The notes under the pieces are model-generated. The model ran no database searches, had not been told where the DNA came from, and saw only the letters and a list, made by a program, of their open reading frames with translations. Shown here piece by piece: positions 1-11,380 of a stretch of DNA of 64,000 nt (position 1 is its first letter; every line of letters starts with the position of its first letter). The DNA comes from Ailurus styani (lineage: Eukaryota > Chordata > Mammalia > Carnivora > Ailuridae): the NCBI GenBank assembly GCA_002007465.1, contig LNAC01000065.1, forward strand, positions 2,633,804-2,697,803, read 5' to 3'. A program made the translations under genes and the position numbers.

Positions 1-508
1 CGGGTCTGAGCACTGTCACTCCTGAAAAAACGAAACCAGGCCCCAGGCCAGACTGCCCTGTGCAGATACGGATTTCCAGAAGGGGACAAGAAAAATAAAA
101 GTGTGGGAACCCTCTTATCTGAGGTCAAACAAGTGAATGACGCTTTTTTTTCCTTTTTTTTTGATGGTTTGCTGAAGAAAATAACACTTTTTAGGCCAAG
201 TTCCACTCCGCTGTGAAAGTCCTCCGTTCCTCTGCATCTCCGCGCCTGGCCCACCCACCCCGTAGAACTAGCACGTGCGGGTCGGAGGCAGGAAGGGAGC
301 CCTGGACTAACATATCTCTCCGTGCTCCAGGATCCCTTTTGGCCCCCAGCACAGCCGAGGTGAGGCTGAGACAGCATGTGACATGATCTTAGTAAACCCC
401 TTCTTGCTTCCTGCTTCTCTGGGTGCTGGAATCATTGTTTCTTCCTCTAATACATGTGTTTTTCGGTTTCACCTCTCGCCTCGGTAAACAGTGGAGGGAA
501 AGAAAAGT
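1..508. other. Unique sequence, no gene recognised
   Basis: I see no convincing gene, RNA or named repeat in this stretch. It has short T-runs near 145-160 and some CpG dinucleotides near 240-290, but no open frame with splice-like edges. Confidence 0.5.

Positions 509-584
<76 letters not shown>
509..584 (+). repeat. Compound microsatellite (TTTC)n then (TTGC)n
   Basis: About twelve TTTC units to about 556 are followed by about six TTGC units, then a return to TTTC-like sequence. The compound structure suggests a point change in one unit that later expanded. Open frames here (poly Phe/Leu/Ser on plus, Lys/Glu/Arg on minus) are repeat translations and not genes. Confidence 0.97.
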
Positions 585-779
585 TCTTTTTTGGCAAATA
601 GTGTACGGTATTAGACTGATGCACATTAGTGAAAGGTTCATGCTCTGTAACTTGATAGACCCGCGTTCCAGACCCGGCTTCNTCTTTTTTGGCAAATAGT
701 GTACGGTATTAGACTGATGCACATTAGTGAAAGGTTCATGCTCTGTAACTTGATAGACCCGCGTTCCAGACCCGGCTTC
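585..779 (+). repeat. 97-98 bp direct duplication split by a single N
   Basis: Positions 585-681 and 683-779 read identically by eye. Each begins with tcttttttggcaaatag and ends with gacccggcttc, and a single N at 682 sits exactly at the junction. A perfect copy on both sides of one N, next to a microsatellite, is what an unmerged contig overlap looks like. A real tandem duplication remains possible. The second copy runs on into a MIR. Confidence 0.95.
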
Positions 780-960
780 TTCACTTACTAATGTATTACC
801 CCAGGCAAGAGTCTTAGCTTCTGCAGATCGAGGTCTGCTTATCTGAACAATGAAGGTGATAATGGGAACCCCCTCCTTGATTGCTGGAGGGTGAAACGAG
901 ATCGTTCAGGCACAGTCACGCGCTGCGTGGCACCTGCTCAGTGTTCAATAAATGGTAGCC
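740..960 (+). repeat. MIR SINE
   Basis: This matches the MIR layout in sense orientation. A gacccgcgttccagac segment is followed by cttcacttacta, a diverged core, a gataatggg segment and a tail reading cctgctcagtgttcaataaatgg. The 5' end overlaps the second copy of the 98-bp duplication. Confidence 0.8.
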
Positions 961-1179
961 CACACTGCTACATTCTATCTATACATTTGAGGGGTTTTAA
1001 AGTCCTTATTAGTCTTGACTGATTTTATTACTGTCAGCCCATGTGTTCTCAAAGGGAGGGTCCGGCCTTGACCTTGTTCTTGGCTCACAAACAGGCTTTC
1101 TGCCGGCGATTGCTGCTTCTTGCCTCCTGTACCTCCAGTTCTGTGTTTCTACTGCTGGTGAGATCTCTCTTCCCAGCCC

Positions 1180-2235
1180 CGGATTTACCCAGTCACCTGC
1201 TGACGGGACCCAGCTTGCAAGTAATACTGAAACTGAACTCACTGTCCTCTCCCCAGATGCGATTTTCCTCCGTGGTTTCTCTCGCACGCGGGCCCCCAGT
1301 CGCCCCACGCAGAACCGGGGCACGTCCCAGCCCTGCTTGCTCTCTGACTCTTCACCCCCAGGGAGTCACTGACGCTCCTGCTCCTCTGTCCCTTCCGCCC
1401 ATCCCCTCACTCTTGTCCGGGTGCCCCTGGATTTCTGCAGTTTTACCGTAACCAGCATTTCTAACTGGCCTCGTTTCCCTTCGCTCCATCTACCAACCCA
1501 TCCTTCTCTCTGTTGTTCTTATCTATTTACAACCCTCTTTAAAAACCTTCTGTGGGGCGCCTGGGTGGCTCAGTGGGTTAAAGCCTCTGCCTTCGGCTCA
1601 GGTCATGATCTCAGGGTCCTGGGATCGAGGCCCACATCGGGATCCCTGCTTGGCGGGGAGCCTGCTTCCTCCTCTCTCTCTGCCTGCCTCTCTGCCTACT
1701 TGTGATCTCTCTCTCTCTGTCAAATAAATAAATAAAATCTTAAAAAAAAAAAATAAAAACCTTCTGTGGCTCCACATTACCTTCAGTGTAAAATCCAAAC
1801 TCCTTACCAGGACGTGCAAAACCCTTCCTGATCTGGTCTAGCCCTCTTGCTCCTACAAAGGGACTTTCCCCTTCGTCTTCAAATTCCTCAAACTCCAGCC
1901 ATATGGGAGTGCTTGGAATACCTCCTGATCAATGGGCATCTTCTAACTTTGCATAAATTCTTCCCTCTGTCTGGAATGCCATCTCGCTCATTTTTTCCCT
2001 GGGCTTATTAATTTCATTGGGTAATTCATTTCAGCTTATTTGACTCTCCCATAAAGTCCTTCCTGACTGTATCCTCGAATCTGGGCTAGGTTCCCTCCCA
2101 TTGCACATTGTTCCCTATGCAGTCCTTCATTATAACTCTTACAGGCTCCTTCAATGAAGGGAATTTATTTTCAAGCTCTGCATCCAACCAGAGCTAGCGT
2201 TAAGTCAAGCACACAATGAAATACAGTATGTTTTC
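1180..2235 (+). repeat. L2 LINE remnant, interrupted by a CAN-SINE
   Basis: L2 3'-end phrasing runs through the region: cctccttaccaggacgtgc, ccctgatctggtctagccc, ttccctctgtctggaatgcc and cataaagtccttcctgac. The L2 text stops at about 1555 and resumes at 1770, where a younger CAN-SINE has inserted. The left boundary is uncertain because the CpG-bearing stretch at 1240-1320 is highly diverged. Confidence 0.7.
1556..1754 (+). mobile_element. CAN-SINE (tRNA-Lys-derived carnivore SINE)
   Basis: A full-length sense copy with a pol III A-box-like tggctcagtgg (about 1566-1576) and a B-box-like ggatcgaggcc (about 1622-1632). These are followed by a CT-rich body, the aaataaataaataaaatctt tail and an A-run. 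A perfect 15-bp target-site duplication (aaaaaccttctgtgg) lies at 1541-1555 and 1755-1769. It is inserted in an L2 element. Confidence 0.97.
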
Positions 2236-3189
2236 TGAAAGAGTGAACAGAAGAAAGAAGGAAGGAATGGATCGTATGGATGGGACTAAATCTAGAAAGT
2301 AGATGGTCCTCTGAGACTTGATGTCAGCACCTTAGTACTTGCCCCAGAGGCCTTTACATCGGGAGATAAATCACCTGTGTTCCCTCTCAGTTGTCTGCCC
2401 GTGGAGAGAACCCCACAGTGCCCTCCAGAATCAAACACCATTGCCCTCTAGGGCCAGGTCTCGGACAAAGGAGGACTGAATCATCCTGCTTCCGAAGTTC
2501 TGTCCTTCTGACAATGGAGGTCATATACAGAGTCTAAGTCCACCTTCTCAGCCACTTGACCTTGAAGTACTGAAGATGCGGAGAGAATGAATGCCCAGAT
2601 GTGTTGGTCAATCAGACCTGGTCCCGGCCTTTCTCACTAGATGTTGTTCAGGTTTTATGTATCAATTTTTATTTTCAAGTGGCCTTATAATGGCTAATAA
2701 CATCTCTTCCACCTCCCTTTTTATCATTATTTCCTGTTTCTCTGTAACAAAAGAGAAATTTTGATGACACATGAACATATCTATAGATCTGGGGTGCTCT
2801 TTTAAAGCTTGTGGGTTTTTAGGCTTTTCATCAGATGGTTGAGACTTCTGCATTGCTAATTTACCCTGAATATATTTCAGTTCTGAGTCGCTCTGCTCAA
2901 CTCAATTTTCAAAGCTTTATCTTCAGTGTACTGAGAGAGTTTGAACAGGTCCCTTGCCTAGTTTGGTGCATTTTTAGTACTTTTGTCCCTTATTTCTGTG
3001 AATATTGGATTAAAGCAACAGGGAGGGGGTACAGTTAGATTTATTAGGAAGACTTGCCCCTCTCTCGACCATTAACAACTTCTATGAAAAAGCAGTCATT
3101 ACATGAAAAACTTCCTGTTTTTTTTTCATTCAGCTATTATAGGTCCAAAGCTACTTGTAGACGAGGGCTAATGCTTTTTATTTTTATAG
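2236..3189. other. Unique sequence, no gene recognised
   Basis: Moderately AT-rich sequence. The open frames at 2662-2853 and 2835-3038 have no splice or family signature. I can support no feature here. Confidence 0.5.
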
Positions 3190-3303
3190 AGAGGATCTTT
3201 TAAGTGCCAAGAAGGCCACGCCCATTCTTCAAGTGGGTAAACTTGACAAGGGAGGTTAACAGATTCATCCAAGGTCACATAGCAAGTTAAGTGTCAGGGT
3301 CTG
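3190..3303 (-). repeat. MIR fragment (antisense)
   Basis: The antisense MIR pattern is visible: a diverged gggtaaactgag-like segment, then aacagattcatccaaggtcacatagcaagttaagtgtcagg. This corresponds to the conserved MIR core and the gtgaccttgg segment read on the minus strand. Confidence 0.7.
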
Positions 3304-3639
3304 AGAAGAATAAACAGCCAGGCCTGACATGCTGTCACTGCAAAATTTTCCCAGCTGTACCGTAATGGTCTGATATTTTATACTTTAGGTGACACTCTTT
3401 CTTTATCAGTCACCGTTTTCCTTTGTGACTAGATAGAGTTTTTTTTTTCTCTTAAGCTCGGGAGAGTTGGCCTCCTTTAAAGCTGACCTCAGGATCCTTT
3501 AATTCATAAGCTTGTCATCCTCAAGGTACTCAAGACACAATGAATGGGACACACGGTTCCTAAGATGCCTGCAGATGTCTTTTCCCAGGTGACACCCGCT
3601 GCAGACAAACCAGAAATGATGTCCTAGACTGGTCCCAGC

Positions 3640-3840
3640 CTTTCTGGGTCCTGATTCTCTGTGTCCTGAGAATCCTGGCATCTTCCATGCTGGAGTTCTT
3701 GGGTGCATGTTTAAAAGAACATTCCAGAACGTAGGCCCTGACCTCAGAGATTTGTATTCAGTTGGCTTGAGGTGAGGCTCAGGCATGGTTATTTTTAAAA
3801 ACCTCTTTGAATGATTTCAATGTATGACCAGGGTTAAGGA
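3640..3840 (+). repeat. MER5A-like hAT remnant
   Basis: The segment reads like a MER5-family nonautonomous hAT element. It has a gccctgacctcagagattt segment, then ttcagttggcttgaggtgaggc, then a gaccagggttaaggacc end. It is highly diverged and the ends are approximate. Confidence 0.5.
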
Positions 3841-5630
3841 CCGATATTCTTGGCTCTCCTGCCGATTTGGTGCAGAACCACTTGATCCTTAAAAGCAGGC
3901 TTTGTAGAGCTGTGGCCAAACAGGTCAGAACTTTGCTCTATTTTTAATGTAAGCCACATTTATTGTACTCTGCAGACACTGAAGAACGCTGGCTTATCCT
4001 CGGGAGTCACAGACTAATGATACAACTTCTCTGTAAGGAGGCCCAGACAAATGAAGCAAACTGAATCTCTCATTTTCTGAAGCAGCTGGAGAGGTAGAGC
4101 TTGAATGGAACAGGCTGGTGTGCCTTTGGAGTGAGTAAAATTGTGTCTCTTGAACCTGTCAGAAGTTCTTGAAATAAAGCAGTGGATAAAAGGGACCGGT
4201 GGCTATAATTTAGTTTTTTTCAGAAGGCTTTGAGAAGTTCTTCATCAGAAGGGAATTTGTAACTGAGGAGGGAATTGAAAAACATGCCAGGGACTGAGGA
4301 CTGGTCAGCAGATGAGACAGCCCGGGTTAGGAGCAGATGGCTATTTTTCTGGGTAGCCGACTTTGGTGGGGACCCGCGCAGTGATCTGATCAACAAACCT
4401 TGTGCATTTTCAGATTCTCTTTCGTTTTAATTGCCCAACCTCGTAGCACCTTTGAGACACAAGGCTCCTTAAGCAAATGGGGTTCATAAACCAGCTGTCT
4501 GCCCTCCTCCTTGTCCGTGACAGCCTGTCCAGGACAGAGCAGCAGTGAGGCCGGGGGGTGGTTTGTCTGGCTTTAACCTCAGTTCTTGGTTCACATTCTG
4601 AAAATGTCAAATCTTCAAAAGTGTTGTAAAGATAATGAATCATAGCCATTCTAGAGACTGTCTTGAAAGGCTGGTGGGATGTGGTGAGTGCTTGGTGAGA
4701 AGCACATAGAGCTAGAACTCTAAGAGGGTGAGCTGCTCAGACATTACACACCTCTCCTCTCAGTTTTAGGGCCTGCTCCATTGCCCGGAAACCTCCTCGT
4801 TGCCCACATAATCCAGGGCCCCCTCTTGGGTCTCCGGAAGATCTTGCTTCTCCACCATCCATTCCTGCTTCTTTTAATCTTAGCACTGTGTTTTTTCTTT
4901 GACAAACTGCTCCTCACCCACTCAATCCATGGAATTCAGGTGCGAGCTGTTACTGCCTGGCTCCCCCAGTATCTATATATCTTAGCTCCAAGGCGGACGT
5001 GTCCCCTGGGCCTGGCCAATTCGCATATTACGGGGTTGGTCACCTTGCTCAAGTTGATCTTAGGAATTCTGGCCCAGGGGTTTCGTGGGAACTACTGAGA
5101 GAGAAGTTCTTTCTGTCTGTTGCATTTGCCAAGCTGGTGACCAGGGATCACTATGTGGTCATGATGGGGAGGGTAGTTTCTTGAGAAATGGAAACAAAAC
5201 AGAAGGAAGTAATGTCAAGAGATGAAGCATGACATACCTACTGACAACATCTTTTGAGGATCTGGATCCCGTCATATTTACAAGATATGCCCCCTGGACT
5301 GTTCTATTATATTAGTCGACAGATACCCTCCCACGTGTCTCTCCTCCAGCTGGTTAAAACTGTGTGTCTGTCACTCGGAGGATCATTTCATAAGAGCTTC
5401 CCAGTGAATCCTTTCCTATACACACTAGTGTGCAATCCAGTTAAAACTGGTCTGTCCTCCCTCTCCCTGGGACAGGCTCCTGGGGCAGAGGTGCATGGTG
5501 AGCTCGCCCAAGAAATGAATCTGTGCTCATGAGCCATTGGGAGAGGGATGTTGGGGGGGGGTGCTTGACTCAGGAAAAGGGTTTATATTCTGATGGCAGT
5601 TTTCTGGAACCAACACTACTTCCCCTCCTC
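3841..5630. other. Unique sequence, no gene recognised
   Basis: Several small open frames occur (for example 4410-4649 minus, 4781-5098 plus and 5254-5532 plus). None has family motifs or paired splice signals that I can defend. A run of nine G lies near 5552. Confidence 0.5.
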
Positions 5631-5631
5631 C

Positions 5632-5836
5632 TTTTTCTTTTTAAAGATTTTATTTATTTATTAGAGAGAGAGAGAGAGAGATGGAGAGCACAAGCAGGTG
5701 GAGGGACAGAGGGAGAGGGAGAAGCAGGCTCCCCTGCTGAGTGGGGAGCCCGATGCATGGCTCGATCCCAGGACCTGGAGGTCATGACCTGAGTCAAAGG
5801 CAGCCGCTTAAGCGGCTGAGCTACTGAGGAACTCCC
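5632..5836 (-). mobile_element. CAN-SINE, older diverged copy
   Basis: An antisense copy: taaagattttatttattta, (ga)n, gagaagcaggctcccctgc, gatcccaggacctggagg, then a degraded tggctcag head (ctgagctactgagg). The head and A-box region are more mutated than in the other copies. The flanking repeat ccaacact-actt / cccaacactt is only approximate, consistent with greater age. Confidence 0.9.
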
Positions 5837-5924
5837 AACACTTCTTTTTTTGGTTAACCCAACATAATGGTTGTGCGGAGTGCCGAGAGGGAGGGATTGG
5901 GAATGAGTCATTACTCAGAGTTAC

Positions 5925-6244
5925 ACGGAGTAACTTCTCTGTGCCGGGTGCTGTGTCAGAGGCTTCACAGGTCATCTCAGTCCTTACAGAGGTCTTAGGT
6001 ATATTAACACCGCTGTTTCACAGATCAGAAAGTACTACTGACAGTAGTAAGAGCTACTGTTTATTGAGTGGTATGTTCTAATGTGGACTCTAATTCTACT
6101 GTATCCATTAGAATCATAAAACCTGCAAGGTAGAGATTACAATCTATATTTTATGGATGATGAAACAAATTTCAGAATGGTTAAGTTCACCATCGCACAG
6201 CTAAAATAGAGGAAAACTCCGCATTCAGATTTGAAAGCAGCTTG
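5925..6244 (-). repeat. MIR elements (antisense), probably two adjacent pieces
   Basis: The sequence from about 5925 to 6040 (gtgccgggtgctgtgtcagagg ... gctgtttcacagatcagaaag) and that from about 6050 to 6235 (ctgtttattgagtgg ... tttatggatgatgaaacaaat ... ccatcgcacagctaa) both follow antisense MIR. A CAN-SINE is inserted at the right edge. Confidence 0.75.
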
Positions 6245-6432
6245 AGGGGCACCTGGGTGGTTAGTCCCTTATGTGTCTTGCCTGTGGCTCAGGTCATGAT
6301 CCTAGCATTGGGCTCCTTGCTCAGCGGGGAGCCTGCTTCTCCCTCTCCTCCTGCCTGCCGCTCCGCCTGCTTGTGCCTGCTTGTGCACTCCCCCCCCCTT
6401 TGTCAAATAAATAAATAAAATCTTTAAAAAAA
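6245..6432 (+). mobile_element. CAN-SINE
   Basis: A sense copy starting ggggcacctgggtgg and ending in an aaataaataaataaaatcttt tail. The region between head and CT-rich part is shortened compared with the other copies. A 13-bp target-site duplication with one mismatch (tgaaagcagcttg / tgaaagcatcttg) lies at 6232-6244 and 6433-6445. Confidence 0.95.
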
Positions 6433-6445
6433 TGAAAGCATCTTG

Positions 6446-7405
6446 CTATGAAACAGATCTACATTAACAGGCTTGAGGTGGGTCTGGTCAGGTAGATATT
6501 TTGGGCTAAGGAGGGCCTTTCAGAATGCCTGATATTGAAAGGGGAGGAACAATTCAGTGGGAATAAATCAGATATTGTGCTGCCCCCTTAGGCCCTGGCC
6601 TAGGGACCATCAGCTTCAGTTGGGACGTCTGGTCAGATTACTTGCTTAACAAGATCTAAAGGACTTCTTTACCCAGAACTTTAGAAAGACAAGAGGGAAT
6701 AATTAAGGACACAGTGAAGAACACAGCTCTCATCCAGCCTATATATTATAAAATAAACCCACACATATCATAAACATACTGGATGCTCCTTATACTTGAG
6801 CATCTGGTGTTAATGACTAGTTGGTAAAATGTGGAGCTGGATGGGATTAGGGGGCGCTTGCCAGGGCCTATTAGTATTCTCTCCTTATGTTGTATGAGTC
6901 CTGGGAGTTCTGCTGATCAGTGCTAATGTCCTGTGGTGATTTGTGTCCCACATTGATCCACTTGAGCCATGTACTCTTCTTTCTGAAGCAGAGTTGCTAT
7001 CCAAGTTACAGTGTTCTCTTACAATGCAACCACTTAGAGCTCAGTCTTAAAGGGTTATCAATTGTATTTCAGTCATGCCATGTAGTTCTGTTCCAATTGT
7101 TAAATTAATTAGACAAAGAGGCCATTAGACTGAGGTGGCTCTAATGCCACAGCTGCTTAGGTAGCAAATCAAATCTAAGCCTGTAAAGCCCTCAAGGTTG
7201 TAAAAGCAAAATGCTAAAGACAACCAATCACAATCAGCCAGGTGGACTTTCAGCTGCCCCCAATCAAACACTTTCTTGCTTCCATACCTTCTCCTGATAG
7301 CCTTTCCCTTAGCACCTGTCAGCAGAACGCTCTTGACCACTTCCGGGTTGGTGGGGCCCCATTACAATCAAGTTTTGCTCAAATAATATTAAAGTTTTTA
7401 GTATG
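6446..7405. other. Unique sequence, no gene recognised
   Basis: AT-rich sequence without recognisable coding, RNA or repeat signal. The short frames at 6920-7108 and 7125-7340 have no supporting features. Confidence 0.5.
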
Positions 7406-7421
7406 CCTCAGTTTATCTTTT

Positions 7422-7619
7422 TTTTTTAAAGATTTTATTTATTTATTTCACAGCAGGAGAGAGATCACAAGGAGGCAGAGAGGCAGGCAGAGAGAGAGAG
7501 AGGGGGGAAGCAGGCTCCCTGCCAAGCAGAAAGCCCGATGCGGGCCTCGATCCCAGGACCCTGAGATCATGACCTGGGCCGAAAGCAGAGGCTGTAACCC
7601 ACTGAGCCACCCAGGCGCC
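7422..7619 (-). mobile_element. CAN-SINE
   Basis: A complete antisense copy from the taaagattttatttattta tail complement to the gagccacccaggcgcccc head complement. A perfect 16-bp target-site duplication (cctcagtttatctttt) lies at 7406-7421 and 7620-7635. Open frames crossing it are SINE translations. Confidence 0.97.
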
Positions 7620-7651
7620 CCTCAGTTTATCTTTTAGCAGCACCCACGGCT

Positions 7652-8066
7652 GTATGCTTGTGGTAGGCTGAAAAGGACGCCCACTGATGCCTGGGAATCT
7701 GTCACCCCACGTGGTGAAAGGTGCTTTGCAGATGTGATTAAGCTCAGGATTTTGAAAGGGGAGATTATCCGGATTATCCAGGTGGACCCAATGTAATCAC
7801 AAGTTCCTCATAAGAGGGAGGCGCAGGGTCAGTGGAAGGAAACATGATAGCAGGAGCAAGAGGCTGGAGCAAGGCGAGGAAGCAGTGACGTGCGCCCCGC
7901 ACCGCCTCACCCCCAGAGGTGGAAGAAGGCAAACAGCCTCTGTCCCGGAGCCTGCAGCAGGAACTTGTTCTACCGACCCCCTTGACCTCAGCCAATGGGC
8001 CTGATTTGAATTTCTGCCCTCTCGCACTGTACGATAATAAATTTGTGGTAATTTGTTACAGCAGCA
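7652..8066 (+). repeat. MLT1-class MaLR LTR
   Basis: A near full-length sense MaLR LTR. Diagnostic segments in order are tggtaggctgaaaaggac, ggtgctttgcagatgtgattaag, ggggagattatccggattat, caggtggacccaatgtaatc, then an AATAAA-like cgataataaatttgtg and a gtaatttgttacagcagc end. The open frames at 7774-8144 lie in this LTR and are not genes. Confidence 0.88.
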
Positions 8067-8999
8067 TCTTCTCCAGATCAAAGCTGAGATGTTGGAGGGA
8101 TTTTTCTTCCTCCAGCAAACGCCTTCTGCAAATACCTGCCACACAGCATTTTAGTGTCGTGCTTGTGAAGGTGTACCCGTGACTTCGCCGCTCCCTCTAG
8201 GTGGGTTTCACGGGTTCCTCTGGCTTTAAGAGGGAAAAGGATAACTTCCGATTTGTGTGCATCTTCAGAAACGTTCCCCCTTGCTGGCAAGGCCTTTGTG
8301 CGCCACTTTCTTCCTGAGTCACACTAGCAATTGGTCCCCCCCGCCACAGCAGCTGCCAGTAAAAACTATCCACTTGCTCTGTCGCTGGGTTTTACTGTAT
8401 AGAAGAGTTCTGGTGAGTTGACAAATACAAAATTAACCATTTAACTCACACTAAAAGTTGCGATTTGGAGATTGCTGCAGAAGGCCAGCTTGTGCCGGGT
8501 TACTGAGAGCCTTGAGGACCATGACTTCATCACAGTACTTGGCCTCAGCTGCACAGGAGAATGGCTTGACTTGGGATAGGACTTGGGTGTTATTGGAGCC
8601 AATTAAGCTCAGAAGAATCTGGTGATCAGGCTTGCTTTTGTCCTTCCATATGGGAATATTTAATGGTGGTGACTGGTATTTATACTTGCCGTTTGGGAGC
8701 CATTTAGTAGGGAACAAATGTGATCAGAATTTTGCTTAGCAACTATGAAGTCAGCACAAAGGGAAGAGTTAATATATAAAAGTTTAGAGGCTATTTAATT
8801 CAGGACAGCTGTTTTCAAAAGAAGGCATAAAAAAATGCTCGGTGAAGACTAATATGTGAGAGTATCAAGGGAGAGCTGGGTGCCTCGCGGTGGGGTTCGT
8901 CCTCTTTACCTCTCGTGGCCCCTGAAGGTCCTGGGGGAGCCGGTGTGGCTCCGGCAGGGACTGGCTGGGTGGGCAGCCCTGTGCCGTGGCAGAATTCAC
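8067..8999. other. Unique sequence, no gene recognised
   Basis: I can name nothing in this stretch. The frames at 8451-8717 and 8078-8290 (both minus) have no splice or domain support. Confidence 0.45.
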
Positions 9000-9137
9000 C
9001 TTGTAGATGCCAGCCTTGGTGTCTCTCCCCTCCAGACTGACGGTGCTGGACACGTCCTCCGTGACGGGGTCTCTGAGCTTCCCTCTGTGTGTGCCAGGCC
9101 GGCCAGAACCCTTTGCATTCCAGAGTCTGTTCTTCAA

Positions 9138-10272
9138 CTGGGGACAATGCAATTGATTAGGATTTATTTTTCTAAATTACAACTACAGTTCAGTTTTGTT
9201 TCTTTGAAATAACACCCTGGTTCCGTTGATTGGAGATTCGAATGTTCCCAGTCTCTTTAGTCACACATTTACAATCTTTTGGCTTATTTCTACAGATGGC
9301 TAAATTCATGCATTATGTATAGGTTTTACAGGTGGTGCCTCGGAGGGCAAATCTATTCTTGAATATTTGCTGAGTACTATACTATGGTCACTCCCATGAC
9401 TCACCCACGTGCGTGGTGATGATCCCACTATGAGAGGAGCTGTCTACTCTCCTCACAGGAAGCCCATCCAGTAGCTTGGCAAAGGTGCCTGTGAGGGGGA
9501 CAGAGAACATGTCTCCCCCCCCCCCAAATTTCTGAATGGGGAGGGGATCATAAGTGTTGATGTTGGACTAGAATGGTCAAAAGTATATAAACCTCAGCTT
9601 CAAAACTTGAGAACCTCAAGTCATGGTTCTCTTTGTTCTACCACAATGCAAAACTCCCATGGTTTTCACCAACCTAGAACAGAAAAACAACTTGAACACT
9701 CAGGTACAACTCACCTGATAATGACACTTCAGTCCCAGCGTCTCTGTCTTCAGTGAGACTGGGCTCACTCAGCTTTGCTTGGTTCAGGATTTGTATTTTT
9801 TACTCTCTTCCAATCAATTGCTATTTCATTTGTGGTTGGTTGTGACTTCTTTGATGTAATCGTGTTTAAACAACATCGAGGTGAAAACAAGAATCTTCTT
9901 CCCCCGCCCCCGGCATCCTACAGGGGCTGTGCAGATAGTATAGCTTCTGGTCTCTCTCTGTGACCCTGCTTCTCTCTCATCATCACCAGCTCCGCCCTCA
10001 GAGCCTCTGGCTCAGAATTTCTGTGAAAGTTTGAAGAGGAAGAACGATGACACCAGCACATCCTAATCACGTGCTTCTGGCCTGCTGCACCCCAACACCT
10101 CCGTCACGTGACAGCTGTAAGTTTCAGACTCTTGTCCTGTTTCCCCGGAACACTGATATTCGTTCAGAGACCCTCAGGCTCCACCTTGTCTCCACAGAGG
10201 GCTTTCTCATGTTACCCAGCTGTGCTGTGTGTCTTCGTCACTTGAACTTGACCCACTAATGCTGCTCTCCAG
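9138..10272. other. Unique sequence, no gene recognised
   Basis: Contains a 12-C run at 9514-9525. No coding or RNA feature is supported. It lies between the two weak exon-like frames described in the findings (9000-9137 and 10273-10450). Confidence 0.45.
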
Positions 10273-10450
10273 GGGATCCACACAGTGTGTGAGACGCATC
10301 ACTGGGCTAATTATACACAATGGAGAAAAGTTTACTTCCCAGAGCAGGAACCCTTTTGAGGTTAAAGCCACCATAAGTGCTTGTGAGATGCTGATGCCTG
10401 GAGAGAAAGAGCTCATAATTCCCCTGACGGTTTCAGGCCACCCTAGAAAG

Positions 10451-11365
10451 GCAAGTCTAGTGGGTGTTGGAGGGGGGAGCTGTCCCTGTAACAAGCGTGA
10501 TGGCTGGAGGTCATCTTAAATGAGCTGCTAAATGGAGTTGTGTGTATTTTTTCCTTTCTAATGTGGATGGGTCACTGTTTTTATGGCTGTACTTGTTTCG
10601 TCTTTCTTATAACTGGCTTGGCTCATCGGCACAGCTGGGTGTTGTGGACCGAAAATTATCAGGAGTAATATTTTTCCCTTCAAATAGCAAGTCTCCTCTA
10701 TGTCTTCCTAGGTTACCTGTCAAAAGTACTTAGTATAACCTGACCTGTGGTAAGTGAGTGACTGAATTTGATTTGCTTGCAGCTTTTTGGCATGTGTTTC
10801 TCAAAACGTTAGCATATAAGGACACTAGCAGGCATCTGATACACCCATGGACCACCATTTCCATAGAAAAAAGATGCAAGACCAATTTTTAAAAAGTCAT
10901 ATGAAAACCGTGTTCGGAATGAAAAACAACAGTTTTCTCCCAGTGAGAGACGTGATAGAGTTTTGCCATCCTTCCCTAATGAATCCGTGTTTGTAAACAG
11001 ATCCCATAATTTATCTGTCCAGTGGTGGAGAGTCTGAGCCAGGGATGGATTTCCTTATCTAGTCTATTGCTTTTTTAGTTTGTATTTCTCCTAAGTTTGG
11101 AAATTTGAATCCGTAATATGTCTTCAGTAATGGAGGGACAGGTGGGGTGTCTCTATCAGAGAGTTCTGGGTATCTGACTAGAACATAAACCCCAAATTAC
11201 AGAGTGCTTTCTCACTATTGTCTTGGTACCCATCAGCCCCTCTGTCAGTGAGCGTGTCCTGCCGTGGAAATAGGAATGTTTCAACAAAGAAGATGATAGT
11301 GAGTGGAGACCTTATTTATTTTTTGGTTGAATTTGTCAGTCTTCTTTATATTCTTTTGTAGCATT
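10451..11365. other. Unique sequence, no gene recognised
   Basis: AT-rich sequence with no open frame, repeat or RNA signature that I recognise. Confidence 0.5.
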
Positions 11366-11380
11366 TAGATATGGCTTTTA

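Noticed and set aside
447..722. Open frames encoding Lys/Glu/Arg or Phe/Leu/Ser runs
   Set aside because: They are translations of the TTTC/TTGC microsatellite and cross the N.
1556..1754. tRNA gene, because of tRNA-like A and B boxes
   Set aside because: The head belongs to a tRNA-Lys-derived SINE. It has an A-tail and target-site duplications and cannot fold as a full tRNA.
7774..8144. Overlapping minus-strand frames of 73 and 115 codons
   Set aside because: They lie in the sense MLT1 LTR, whose full layout is recognisable.
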